Shown here piece by piece: positions 33,126 to 44,650 of a stretch of DNA of 64,000 nucleotides. Under the pieces are notes generated by a model. That model was not told the origin of the DNA, ran no database searches, and saw only the letters and a list, made by a program, of their open reading frames with translations. Both the position numbers and the translations under genes were made by a program. The DNA lies in assembly GCA_030340625.1 (NCBI GenBank), contig JAOPHQ010000606.1:1-64000 (forward strand), given 5' to 3'. The number at the start of each line of letters is the position of its first letter. Position 1 is the first letter of the stretch. The stretch is from Merluccius polli. Taxonomy: Eukaryota > Chordata > Actinopteri > Gadiformes > Merlucciidae.

Positions 33126-34771
33126 GAAACAACAGCCCCCCGTGTCACTGCACCAGCAACATCCCTCACTGCCACCACTACTCCAACCCCCAAGGTGCCC
33201 ACCTGGCGCAGGACTTCCTGAGCTCCTTCCTCAGGACTGTGAGCTTCTAGCCCGACCACAGTGCCCATAACGCCCCCCACACCCGCTCCGATAGCGGCTC
33301 CTACTCCCAGAGAAGATGCAGTCAAAGCTATTGTGTTTCCCACCAAGGCTGCTGTTGCTGCAGATGTGACAGCCGCCCCACACACAGCCCCCACCGCCAA
33401 GCCAGTGAACACCGCCGCCACCACAACCTTCACTCTCTGCATCACTCTGGAGAAACACGGCCCCTCCAGCTGCAGAGAAACACTTCCCCTGGTGGAAGGT
33501 GGAGACTGAGGTCTCTTTTCTCCGCTCTCCTTACCATCATCAGTCCTCCAACCCCGCATTCGGACATACCTTCTCCTTAACCTGCCCTCCTCCTCCCTCC
33601 TTAACCTTTCCTCCTTCCTCCTTAACCTGTCCTTCTCTTCCCTCCTTAACCTGTCCTCCTCCTCCCTCCTTAACCTTTCCTCCTTCCTCCTTAACCTGTC
33701 CTCCTCCTCCCTCCTTAACCTGTCCTCCTTCTCCCTCCTTACCCTGTCCTCCTCCCTCCTTAACCTGTCCTCCTTCTCCTCCCTCCTTAACCTGTCCTCC
33801 TTCTTCTCCTCCCTCCTTAACCTGTCCTCCTCCTCCCTCCTTAACCTGTCATCCTCCTCCCTCCTTAACCTGTCATCCTCCTCCCTCCTTAACCTGTCCT
33901 CCTCCCTCCTTAATCTGTCCTCCTCCTCCCTCCTTAACCTGTCCTCCTCCTCCCTCCTTAACCTGTCCTCCTCCTCCCTCCTTAACCTGTCCTCCTCCCT
34001 CCTTAACCTGTCCTCCTCCTCCCTCTTTAACCTGTCCTCCTCCTTCCTTAACCTGTCCTCCTCCTCCCTCCTTAACCTGTCCTCCTCCTCTCTCCTAGCG
34101 GCCTCTGCCTCCTGGTACATGGCGTTGGTGTAACACCCTCCACCGTTGTCATCCACCACCTGCTCCACCTTTCTCAGCAGCTTGTGAACCTGCTCCACAT
34201 CACTGGGCGCCCGGTTGTTGAGAACGTGGTACCGGCCTCCACACCTGTCAATCAAAGTCTTGAGGTTTGCAGGTGCGCTGGCCAGGTACTCCTCCATAGG
34301 CTCCTCCAGGTTATCTCCACAGGTGAACAGCACCACCGTGTGGTTGCGGAGCGCCGCTTCACCAAACACAGCAGCCATCACAGTGACGGCCATGTTGTCC
34401 TCCTCTGTGTAGCGTCCCAGAGGGACCACCAAGAGGAAGGCGTGTGGACCGGGGGCCGTCATCACCACACATCTGCTGACCTCCATGGTGATCTGCTCCT
34501 GGCTCAGGTTTGTGTCCCCAAAACCTGGCAAGTCCACCACCACCACACTCATCCTCCTCCTCCTCCTCCTCCTCCTGCTGCTCCTCCTCCCCTCCTTCTC
34601 CACATGGTACTCGGAAGTCCCCAGCTGGCAGACCTGGGTAATGGATCTAGCGCTACACTTGGACAGGAAGTGAACCGGGAGGCCCAGGATAGTGTTCCCT
34701 GAAGCGCTCTTCCCAGATCCCGTCTTTCCAATCAGGATCAGTCTCCGCTCTTCTGGAGGATTGTCTCCCAT
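33092..34771 (-). CDS. GIMAP-like GTPase copy 5 (intact, 559 aa)
   Basis: Residues: P-loop GKTGSGKS 15-22; SITQVCQ 43-49; basic loop EGRRSSRRRRRRRRM 60-74; DLPG 80-83; G4-like TCGDNL 150-155; LNN 184-186; GGGCYTNAMY about 210-219. A very long coiled-coil of EEEDRLRR and EEDRLRR units (8 and 7 residues) covers about 221-428. A linker (KRPQSPPST) follows, then a hydrophobic Ala/Gly/Val segment at about 449-508, a possible membrane anchor. The last dozen or so residues (VVSGGGVSTGGGC) come from the C-rich satellite, so the ancestral C-terminus has been replaced. It is the longest intact member. A 5' exon at 35504-35513 may add MASG-AEGRRTPD. Role as for the family; inferred. Confidence 0.85.
   Translation of the reverse strand: MGDNPPEERRLILIGKTGSGKSASGNTILGLPVHFLSKCSARSITQVCQLGTSEYHVEKEGRRSSRRRRRRRRMSVVVVDLPGFGDTNLSQEQITMEVSRCVVMTAPGPHAFLLVVPLGRYTEEDNMAVTVMAAVFGEAALRNHTVVLFTCGDNLEEPMEEYLASAPANLKTLIDRCGGRYHVLNNRAPSDVEQVHKLLRKVEQVVDDNGGGCYTNAMYQEAEAARREEEDRLRREEEDRLRKEEDRLKREEEDRLRREEDRLRREEEDRLRREEEDRLRREEEDRLRREEDRLRREEDDRLRREEDDRLRREEEDRLRREEKKEDRLRREEKEDRLRREEDRVRREKEDRLRREEEDRLRRKEERLRREEEDRLRREEKDRLRRKEERLRREEEGRLRRRYVRMRGWRTDDGKESGEKRPQSPPSTRGSVSLQLEGPCFSRVMQRVKVVVAAVFTGLAVGAVCGAAVTSAATAALVGNTIALTASSLGVGAAIGAGVGGVMGTVVGLEAHSPEEGAQEVLRQVGTLGVGVVVAVRDVAGAVTRGAVVSGGGVSTGGGC
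33585..34100 (-). repeat. Coiled-coil coding repeat in copy 5
   Basis: Tandem 21- and 24-bp units (minus strand coding EEDRLRR and EEEDRLRR), about 25 of them. Similar but shorter arrays are in copies 2 (10200-10440), 3 (21125-21510) and 7 (51690-51850). Pro/Ser/Leu open frames on the plus strand are shadows of these repeats. Confidence 0.85.
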
Positions 34772-34797
34772 GTCTGGTGTCCTCCTTCCCTCTGCTC

Positions 34798-35503
34798 CTG
34801 CTGGGATTACACAAGCTGTCCATTACATATACTACTGCACAAAGCAACAACGCTGTGCCATCTTGTTAAATAATAATAACGAAAAAGGTTGTTAGTGTGA
34901 TTACGTCACACAAACAAAAATGACTCTTTTCAGGCTTTGGGTGACTAACAATGTTTAATAACTCTATAATATAATCGGTATAATCCAAGGTGAGAAACGT
35001 TCAGTTTATGATTAAATAGGTTGAGAGCAATGGGCTTTTCTCCTGGGTCTCTATGGGGAAAAGGTTTTCTGGCCGAGCGTTGCAATACCACAGCTGGTCA
35101 CTGGGCAGGTTTTACCACAAACCTCAGACCTTGGTTTGGGATTGGACACATGACATTTACCGCTGGCCATGGATGTATTATAAGAACTGGATTACAGATA
35201 CTGGTTTTAGAGACTTTCACAAGCACACATAGTGTATAATGTATGTATAATGTATATATTGTGTATATATGAATTACTCTATAATGCTCTTTTTGCACAA
35301 TCTGTGTTGGACGCCATAACAGAAATGTGTTGTAGAAAGCAGTTTAGATAGGACTTTACAGTTCATAAGTGGTCTCTTGATTCCTCTCCATGTGGCAGAG
35401 AACCTCGTTCTGATGTAGACACCTACTGAGCTTTGGGAAATCCCATTTATTGTCTTTTTATATTGTTCATGTTCACAACAATGTCAAATAAAATGAACCT
35501 TAC
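34798..35503 (-). other. Candidate intron 1 of copy 5
   Basis: Homologous to the 3212-3902 interval, with a variant of the TGATTACGTCACACAAA inverted repeat at about 34898-34917. No coding sequence is supported. Confidence 0.5.
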
Positions 35504-35765
35504 CTGACGCCATATTGAGTATATCTTTGTCAAATGGTCCTCTGGTGTTTTATCTCCAGTTAAAGTGTTGACAGTGAGATGAAGACAAGACAGCAGCTTC
35601 CTCATCACAGTAGTTCACAACTCAATGCACACAACGAAGGCCATCTGTAATTGCGGCGAGGAAAACTTTTATAGACATGCGCAGACTGACTTTTAAACCG
35701 ACCAATTGAAACCTGACACGCACGCAACACATCTGAATTTGTATGAAAATGTAGGCCTGGGTGTG
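35458..35765 (-). promoter_or_regulatory. Promoter and candidate exon 1 of copy 5
   Basis: ATGGCGTCAG at 35504-35513 followed by GTAAGG. The proximal ISRE/CRE segment is deleted, as in copies 3 and 7. A distal copy with GAAAGTGAAA (36165-36174) and TGACGTCA (36179-36186) lies about 0.65 kb upstream. Confidence 0.5.
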
Positions 35766-36154
35766 TGTGTGTTTGTGTTTTCAAAAAGGTCATAACAAGT
35801 ATTGTGTAATAAAAACTCAACAACACCTCCTACCCTTTAAAACAGGTTTATCCTCAGGAGGACAGATGAACAACCATCCACCAAAGACAACTAGAAAAGA
35901 CTGTCAGTCAACAACAGTAACAACATTAACAGTAACAACATTAACAACATTAACATTAACAACATAAACATGAACAACATTAACATTAACAACATAAACA
36001 TGAACAACATTAACATTAACAACATTACCATTAACAACATCAACATTAACTACATCAACGTTAACATAATTAACATTAACAACAACATTAACATTAACAA
36101 GATTAACATTAACAATGTTGTTATTAATGTAAGTTAAATTAATGTAAGTTAAAT

Positions 36155-36260
36155 TTCACTTAGCTTTCACTTTCAGTATGACGTCATAGACATGCGCAGA
36201 CTGACTTTTAAACCGACCAATTGAAACCTGACACGCACGCAACACATCTGAATTTGTATG
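36155..36260 (-). promoter_or_regulatory. ISRE-like plus CRE site upstream of copy 5
   Basis: Same arrangement as 24955-25060: GAAAGTGAAA on the minus strand three to five bases from a perfect TGACGTCA, then TTTAAACCGACCAATTGAAA. Confidence 0.5.
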
Positions 36261-36392
36261 AAGCAATAAGTCCTCCAACTCATACGCTCACTGTTGTCGT
36301 TTGTTCATGCACTAGAATACGACCCACTGGGCGCCCCCTGTCTGTCACATGGGGATACACATACTTTGCGCCAATGAGCATTGTGGGTAATA

Positions 36393-36570
36393 TTAAGGGT
36401 TAGGGTTAGGGTTAGAGTTAGGGGTTAGGGTTAGGGGTTAGGGGTTAGGGGTTAGGGTTAGAGTTAGGGGTTAGGGTTAGTGGTTAGGGTTAGAGTTAGG
36501 GTTAGGGGTAGAGTTAGGGGTTAGGGTTAGGGGTTAGAGTTAGGGGTTAGGGTTAGGGGTTAGAGTTAGG
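36393..36570. repeat. Degenerate TTAGGG tract, second copy
   Basis: Same position in the duplicated unit as 25200-25692 but about one third the length. Confidence 0.9.
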
Positions 36571-37085
36571 GTAAAGTTAGCTAGAAGTAAAGGTTTTCAT
36601 ATCCTGTCTTCAAAACAAAAGCATTGTCACCGTCTCTACGCTTTTATTTTGTAAACAGCCGGAAATGAGTTTACTTCGTAGTGTTGCTAGCATAACAGTT
36701 GTATAGCAACGTCGGAAGCACATTTTAAAATAGGTTATATTTGGACAAATTGACTCCGTATTTGGGATCTACGTTGTTACTTTCTCGCCTGAAATGTTTT
36801 TAAAACTTAATAAAGTGACATTAACGGTCGTACAACGAAAAGTGGAGTCAGCCTTTTAGGGCCGGAGGTTACGCTAAACGTAACAATGAGTCGTAAATTC
36901 GGGTGCATGCAAAACGACAACAGTGAGCGTATGAGTTGGAGGACAGTCTGCAGAATAAAACCGCACGAACGTGCGGTCTGCATGGCTGATTTGTACTAAA
37001 TAGTCACACGAACGTACGTACGTGTTGCTAGTACACCATGACCCTTCTCACCCTCCATAGTGTGTGTGTGTGTGTGTGTGTGTGT
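36571..37085. other. No gene seen; part of duplicated unit
   Basis: Counterpart of 25693-26188. Confidence 0.6.
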
Positions 37086-37744
37086 CAGGGGTCGCATTAA
37101 CCGAATATTTTCCGTCATTGACCGTTTTTTTAAAACGGTGACGGAAAAATCTGAGGGCCGTCCGTCATTTTGTCAGATTGCAATTCACACCCTGACCACT
37201 TGGTGGCGATGAGCATATTAATTGGCTCTTGTAGAAGACGAAAAGTAGAAAAGAAGAAAGAAACAACAAACCCACTTGAAATATTTGACTATGTGCAAGC
37301 GGGCACGCGCTTCAAGTCCATGCGGACCAGGAGGACCGTGAAGCGTCACGCCAATTATCCGCATCGCGCCGCCTTGAAAAATCGTCCGCCTGGCGGCGTG
37401 TTGACTAGTGGATCAACTAGCTCCCGCGTGTTGACTAGTGATCAACTAGCTCCCGCCCGCATTGTGGTGGTGAATCACCGTCAAGCCCCACTATACGCGA
37501 ATCACCTGGCGGCCGATATTCTTGCGTATTCTTCTGCGTGATGTGTGTATCCACGGTGTGGATTATTTGTTCAGCTTGTTTGGACTAAATATTAATTAAA
37601 AATGAATTAAAATTAAATGCTATTGAACATGTCATTATTATCATTTAAAACATTAAAGTGACCGGTAAAAATAGATTATGACGGGATTTTTATGACCCTG
37701 TCAGTCAAAATGACGGACAACGAAAAAGTCTAGCGCAACCTCTG
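37086..37744. mobile_element. hAT-like element in (TG)n, copy B
   Basis: Counterpart of 26189-26781, with GTGTGTGT on both sides. It keeps an internal GTGTTGACTAGTGGATCAAC tandem segment lost from copy A and also present in the third copy near 55790. An open frame of 123 codons here has no recognisable domain and is not conserved in the others. Confidence 0.75.
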
Positions 37745-38665
37745 GTGTGTGTGTATGCAGGGGTGCAGTGGTAAACAAGAGGTGGGTAAACTATGAATTC
37801 TGTGATCAAGGACATACCGGTAAAAAAACGACATTCAGAATATGAGTTTATGTATCTGTAGAATGAAGTACAAACAACCAGAAGTACAAAATGTTAAATT
37901 ACAAACCGTATCTAGAGTGGAATTCTGAACTGCAATGTATGTGTATGGGGAGCACGACTCTCAAACACATGACTAAATCTTAAAGACTATGAATCACATC
38001 CCTTAGATATTTAAATGTGAGTGACAGAAGAAGAAGCTGAACATTTTGATGTAACATATGTTTATATAGTATAAAAACTGTAGGAGCAGCAGCGAAAAAA
38101 ACAAACCTGCCACCACTCTAAGAACTGAACATTCTGCAATGCATTTCAAAACTATTAAAAGTTGAATATTAGATTATTATAGCTAGCGACAGATAGCTAG
38201 TAGGGTTGCCAACTCCCTGAAAAATAAAAAAGGGACACCTCACTGGCCGGCCGACTGATAGACAGATGGACAGAGAGAGACAGAGACAGACAGAGATGAT
38301 AAAAGCATCGTTCAGATTCCTTAAACCCGTCTGTCCAGTTGTAGAGTGATACCGGGTGCGGTCATCAGCATCGGTATGCGTGTCAACAAATGTACGTGTG
38401 TACGTTTGTCTTCTTTGCAGTTAAGTTGATCACATCCTAAGTGTGTCGGGTTGATCTGGTCCTCCATGGAGACTCTTCAGGACAGACTCCCATGTAACAT
38501 CTAAACCCCAGCTGACCCCTACGGTCCCACACGGTCCTCCAGCCACACATTATACATTAGACGTTACATGGACCCCAGATAGGACTGTCTGGCCTGTGGA
38601 TGTGGACTATAGGCTACTGAGGTGATATGCAGTGCATCTGGTGCGTAAAATTCAACACCATGTAG
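37745..38665. other. No gene seen; part of duplicated unit
   Basis: Counterpart of 26782-27690. Confidence 0.5.
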
Positions 38666-38669
38666 ACAG

Positions 38670-38793
38670 GATGAGAGAGAGAGAGAGGGAGAGGGAGAGA
38701 GAGGGAGAGGGAGAGGGAGAGAGAGGGAGGGGGTTGGGAAAGAGAGAGAGGGAGAGGGGGGGGGGGGGAGAGAGAGTGAGAAAGAGAGAGAGA

Positions 38794-38843
<50 letters not shown>

Positions 38844-38869
38844 GAGGGAGAGAGAGAGAGAGAGAGGGG

Positions 38870-38910
<41 letters not shown>

Positions 38911-38925
38911 AGGGAGGGAGAGAGA
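38670..38925. repeat. (GA)n microsatellite, second copy
   Basis: Longer counterpart of 27695-27880. Confidence 0.95.
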
Positions 38926-39045
38926 CTCATGTCACCTCTGCTACTGTTAAGGATTGAGAGTTGTTTGTGAAATAAACATTTTAAAGGTTTATAGTTTCCT
39001 GTGTTTTTATCATAGAGGTGTGGTTATACTTCTTTTTATAAAAAA

Positions 39046-41319
39046 GCTGACAGATAGCTACCTAGCAAGACCTTAGAGCTAGCTAGCTGACAGATAGCTA
39101 CCTAGCAAGAGCTTAGAGCTGGCTAGCTGACAGATAGCTACCTAGCAAGAGCTTAGAGCTGGCTAGCTGACAGATAGCTACCTAGCAAGAGCTTAGAGCT
39201 AGCTAGCTGACAGATAGCTACCTAGCAAGAGCTTAGAGCTGGCTAGCTGACAGATAGCTACCTAGCAAGAGCTTAGAGCTGGCTAGCTGACAGATAGCTA
39301 CCTAGCAAGAGCTTAGAGCTGGCTAGCTGACAGATAGCTACCTAGCAAGAGCTTAGAGCTAGCTAGCTGACAGATAGCTACCTAGCAAGAGCTTAGAGCT
39401 GGCTAGCTGACAGATAGCTACCTAGCAAGAGCTTAGAGCTGGCTAGCTGACAGATAGCTACCTAGCAAGGGCTTAGAGCTGGCTAGCTGACAGATAGCTA
39501 CCTAGCAAGGGCTTAGAGCTGGCTAGCTGACAGATAGCTACCTAGCAAGAGCTTAGAGCTGGCTAGCTGACAGATAGCTACCTAGCAAGAGCTTAGAGCT
39601 GGCTTGCTGACAGATAGCTACCTAGCAAGGGCTTAGAGCTGGCTAGCTGACAGATAGCTACCTAGCAAGGGCTTAGAGCTGGCTAGCTGACAGATAGCTA
39701 CCTAGCAAGAGCTTAGAGCTGGCTAGCTGACAGATAGCTACCTAGCAAGAGCTTAGAGCTAGCTAGCTGACAGATAGCTACCTAGCAAGAGCTTAGAGCT
39801 GGCTAGCTGACAGATAGCTACCTAGCAAGAGCTTAGAGCTGGCTAGCTGACAGATAGCTACCTAGCAAGAGCTTAGAGCTGGCTAGCTGACAGATAGCTA
39901 CCTAGCAAGAGCTTAGAGCTAGCTAGCTGACAGATAGCTACCTAGCAAGAGCTTAGAGCTGGCTAGCTGACAGATAGCTACCTAGCAAGAGCTTAGAGCT
40001 GGCTAGCTGACAGATAGTTACCTAGCAAGGGCTTAGAGCTGGCTAGCTGACAGATAGCTACCTAGCAAGGGCTTAGAGCTGGCTAGCTGACAGATAGCTA
40101 CCTAGCAAGAGCTTAGAGCTGGCTAGCTGACAGATAGCTACCTAGCAAGAGCTTAGAGCTGGCTTGCTGACAGATAGCTACCTAGCAAGGGCTTAGAGCT
40201 GGCTAGCTGACAGATAGCTACCTAGCAAGGGCTTAGAGCTGGCTAGCTGACAGATAGCTACCTAGCAAGAGCTTAGAGCTGGCTAGCTGACAGATAGCTA
40301 CCTAGCAAGGGCTTAGAGCTGGCTAGCTGACAGATAGCTACCTAGCAAGAGCTTAGAGCTGGCTAGCTGACAGATAGCTACCTAGCAAGAGCTTAGAGCT
40401 GGCTAGCTGACAGATAGCTACCTAGCAAGAGCTTAGAGCTGGCTAGCTGACAGATAGCTACCTAGCAAGAGCTTAGAGCTAGCTAGCTGACAGATAGCTA
40501 CCTAGCAAGAGCTTAGAGCTGGCTAGCTGACAGATAGCTACCTAGCAAGAGCTTAGAGCTAGCTAGCTGACAGATAGCTACCTAGCAAGAGCTTAGAGCT
40601 AGCTGACAGATAGCTACCTAGCAAGAGCTTAGAGCTGGCTAGCTGACAGATAGCTACCTAGCAAGAGCTTAGAGCTGGCTAGCTGACAGATAGCTACCTA
40701 GCATGAGCTTAGAGCTGGCTAGCTGACAGATAGCTACCTAGCAAGAGCTTAGAGCTGGCTAGCTGACAGATAGCTACCTAGCATGAGCTTAGAGCTGGCT
40801 AGCTGACATAGCTACCTAGCAAGAGCTTAGAGCTAGCTAGCTGACAGATAGCTACCTAACAAGAGCTTAGAGCTGGCTAGCTGACAGATAGCTACCTAGC
40901 AAGAGCTTAGAGCTAGCTAGCTGACAGATAGCTACCTAGCAAGAGCTTAGAGCTAGCTGACAGATAGCTACCTAGCAAGAGCTTAGAGCTGGCTAGCTGA
41001 CAGATAGCTACCTAGCAAGAGCTTAGAGCTGGCTAGCTGACAGATAGCTACCTAGCATGAGCTTAGAGCTGGCTAGCTGACAGATAGCTACCTAGCATGA
41101 GCTTAGAGCTGGCTAGCTGACAGATAGCTACCTAGCAAGAGCTTAGAGCTGGCTAGCTGACAGATAGCTACCTAGCAAGAGCTTAGAGCTGGCTAGCTGA
41201 CAGATAGCTACCTATCATGAGCTTAGAGCTGGCTAGCTGACAGATAGCTACCTAGCATGAGCTTAGAGCTGGCTAGCTGACAGATAGCTACCTATCATGA
41301 GCTTAGAGCTGGCTAGCTG
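39046..41319. repeat. 40-bp minisatellite, about 57 units
   Basis: Same unit as 28003-29880. Variants are arranged in blocks, for example GAGCTAGC units at recurring intervals and paired AAGGGC units at about 39470, 39640, 40020 and 40190. This suggests multi-unit duplications of about 550 bp. Confidence 0.97.
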
Positions 41320-42609
41320 TACTACTGCTGCGTTCCATGAAAACTCGGAGGTCTGAAATTCCGACTTCCTACGAGGAAAAATCAAATAAAAGGGATCGTC
41401 AACTCGGAGCTCGGTCCGACTCAGTTCAGCCTTAACGTCATTTGTCGTCATGTCAACATGGCCACCCACATCGGAAACGGTGGGAAAAATATACATTTAA
41501 ATGTTAAAATGTTTAAAATCCATTGCATGAATTTAAAACACATTTTTGACAAATTTTTGATTTATAATAATAATAATAATAAATTTTATTTATAACGCAC
41601 TTTACATCAACTTAATGACCTCAAAGTGCGACAATGCACATAAAAAAGAGGATAAAACAACATGAAATACTTTAAAACTAACAGAAAAAACTTTTAAAAA
41701 CATTAAAAGCAGTTTTAGCCATTTATAACTTGGTATGCTTTCAGACCAATCAGTACAGTAGTTGGTTAAACCCATACAATTAAACGTTAATGTCCAAATG
41801 GACAGCATATTCGCTAATACGTGTGATGCTCGTACGCAGAGCAACACAAAGTTTAGCCTCCATGTTTTTCCGACTTTGTAGCTCCAGACATACAGTATAT
41901 ACATGTATATATGTCTATGGCTCCAACGCACAAAGGAGATGACGCGTTTCCGCCTCCGACCGGAAACGAACGCAGTACGGCTCTGTCGCGCATATATACA
42001 TAGACGCAGGCGCGTAATTTGCGGGGGGGTTAGGGGGGTCATGACCCCCCCAAAAATCAGATCCAGCTAATATAACCCCCCCAATATCATCACACATAAT
42101 TCAGAAAAAATGAAATATTCTGTTTGTTTTCTTTATTAATTTAATTTGGCAGCAAGATAGTATCATGTTTTAATAATCTGTAATGTACCCCCCCCCCTCC
42201 CCGCCCGCCCACCGACTACTTGGTATGACCCAACCCGTTTTCTTTACCAAACCGAACTATTTCGCGCAGTCGCTGGGATGAATAGTTGAGAAAGTTCATG
42301 CTAAATGAATGTGGCGATGAAAAGGACACGGAAAGGCAGCCAGACAACTCTTTTTCATTGTTGGTCGAAAAAGAGTAAAAATCCTGACGAAAAGGAGGTA
42401 AATACCCCTATTGTTATACCATGAGCTGTGTTCGAAATCGTTCCCTATCACGGATATAGTGCACAATATAGGGTGCTCGCCATTTTGTAGTGGTGTTCGA
42501 ATTCTCTGGTTCATTTCATGCACTATGAATGAATATTATTGTTCAGATGCGTTCCGCGGTCCATGCTATAGCATGGACCGCGGAACGCATCTGAACAAGG
42601 GGGGGCATA

Positions 42610-42870
42610 ATATCCAACACGTTCTCATCCCAACTCGTAATATACCGACAATTTGTCATCACGCCCCTAGACATCTGATACACTGATGCAAAAGGTTCCC
42701 TCCCGCGTCTGTGTGAAACGATCTGGGTTCTCATAAACCCGTTCGCGGTGGTAAGAGACGAGCAGTCTACAGCGTCCGCTCGCAGAGCAGAGTCTACAGC
42801 GTCCGCAGTCTACTGTGAAACAATTCACTCCAAAAAGGGTTATGGTTAGGGTTATAGTTAGGGTTTCAAA
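42610..42870 (+). repeat. Dispersed repeat shared with 62.95-63.2 kb
   Basis: AACACGTTCTCATCCCAACT through GTCTACAGCGTCCGC (twice) to AAAAAGGGTTATGGTTAGGG. The same order and strand appear at 62950-63200. The telomere-like end also resembles 310-377. Confidence 0.8.
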
Positions 42871-43271
42871 CAGACGCGGGACGATCCATCAGGACAAATT
42901 GGACCTCTTAACTAAGAAGTCAGTGTGTACACAGTTCATTTCTTTTACACAGAGACGCAAACAGGTGTTTGGTGCTTTTATCTGAATTGCCCAACAATAT
43001 CTATAGTCTGCTAGTAGTACTATAGTTGCTGGCAGAATAGACGTCAGTATAGCATCCTGTTTCTTTTAGTCAATTCTTATTTTAGCCTAATATGTTGTAA
43101 AATACCTTCAAATGTGATTGACAGATAGGCCTTCTTTTGTATTTACATGCTTTTGTTTAGATTTTGTTAGTTTGAACTGGTGATGCCCTCCAATATGTGA
43201 AATCAGTTTGCCATGTTCAGAATAGAGGTGCAAGCTGCACTCCAGTGTGCCACCCTGTATTGTGTGATGTG

Positions 43272-43846
43272 CAGTCTTGTATAAAGTACTTGAAAGCGAT
43301 ACTTGAGTCAAAGTACAAGTATCTTACCAGAAAATGACTTTGGTAGAAGTAAAAGTCACCTTTTAGAATATTACTTGAGTAAAAGTCTGAAAGTACCTGA
43401 CATTTACTGTACTTAAGTACCAAAAGTAATTTTCTGATATAAAATGTACTTAAGTATTAGAAGTAAAAGTAAAAGTATTTAAACAAAGTGAGCAGTTAGA
43501 ATTTTGATTATGAAATGTATTTTGGCTCCTGTAATATCCAGGTACAGTACAGGGGAGAGGCTTCAACTTGTTCAACATTAAAATTAAATAAATAACAATA
43601 AATATAAGTCGTACACATAAGACAACACTGGACTGATGTTAACCTGATGAAGACAATACTCAGATTAACACACTGCCATGTAAACAGCATTCCCATAGTG
43701 GGAGTAATCAATACTGAATGAAGACATGTGGAGTATTTCAGTCTTATTGGCATTATTGTAGACATGTAAACACCTTAATCACACTGTGACGTCCTATCAG
43801 AGTAGGGCGACCATTTATGAGTTGTTGAAAAGGAGGACACCTCAGC

Positions 43847-43879
<33 letters not shown>

Positions 43880-44650
43880 GCGCGCCTCGGATCTACGGCC
43901 GACGGGGGGGGGGGGGGCGCGCAATAGTAACACACCGCGGACCTACGACCGGCGGGGGGGGGGGTGCGCGCGCGATCGTAACACACCACGGACCTATGAC
44001 CGGCGGGCGGACCTATGACCGGCGGGGTTGTCTCAAAAAGGAGGACAAATACGCGTCCGGCTTGATGCTGCGCCGGACGCCGGACAGGGCTTTGAAAAAC
44101 CGGACAGTCCGGCCTAAAGCCGGACGAATGGCCGCCCTAGAGTATTGGCAGCAGCATGCCGGTGTAGCCGTGGTGTTTAGACACACACACGCACAAAAAC
44201 CACTTTGTCTGGGAAAAGACATGTCGCCATGGCAACAGTAAACAACAGCCACTTTCAGTTTGGGTTAAAATACCGGTTGATGTCGCCACTGTTAATCTCG
44301 TCATTTGTGACCGGAGAATTAGCAGAACCTGCCGCAGCTGCAGACCGCTTCCGTGATTGGCCAAAGCAGATCTTCTTCTTCGTCGCGCGTGGTGTTTTTT
44401 TTTTTCTTCGCGCTTGGAGGTTGATAAACAGGAAGTAGGTCACCAACTCGATTTTTATTTTGTAGTAACGAGTAACGAAGATGGTTATGGGAAATGTATC
44501 GGAGTAAAAGTACACATTTTAGTGAGGAAATGTAGTGGAGTAAAAGTAAAAGTTGTCAGAAATATAAATAACGAAGTAAAGTACAGATACGTGAAAATTC
44601 TACTTAAGTACAGTAACGAAGTATTTGTACTTCGTTACATTACAACACTG
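43272..44650. mobile_element. hAT-like element nested in 42007-45021
   Basis: The 8-bp duplication GTGATGTG lies at 43264-43271 and 44651-44658. Ends CAGTCTTGTATAAAGTAC and CTTCGTTACATTACAACACTG are the AGTACTTGAAG/AAGTAAAAGTA-rich type common in fish hAT MITEs. Inside, from about 43803 to 44132, is another element with TAGGGCGACCATTTATG / CGAATGGCCGCCCTA ends and long G-runs. Confidence 0.85.

Noticed and set aside
37170..37541. 123-codon frame with VLTSGSTSSRVLTS
   Set aside because: Lies within a non-autonomous hAT-like element; the frame is not kept in the copies at 26.2 and 55.5 kb and shows no transposase motif.
41602..42042. 146-codon minus-strand frame across the duplicated unit
   Set aside because: Shorter and shifted in the paralogous block near 30.4 kb, and it runs into the hAT-like insertion; no domain.
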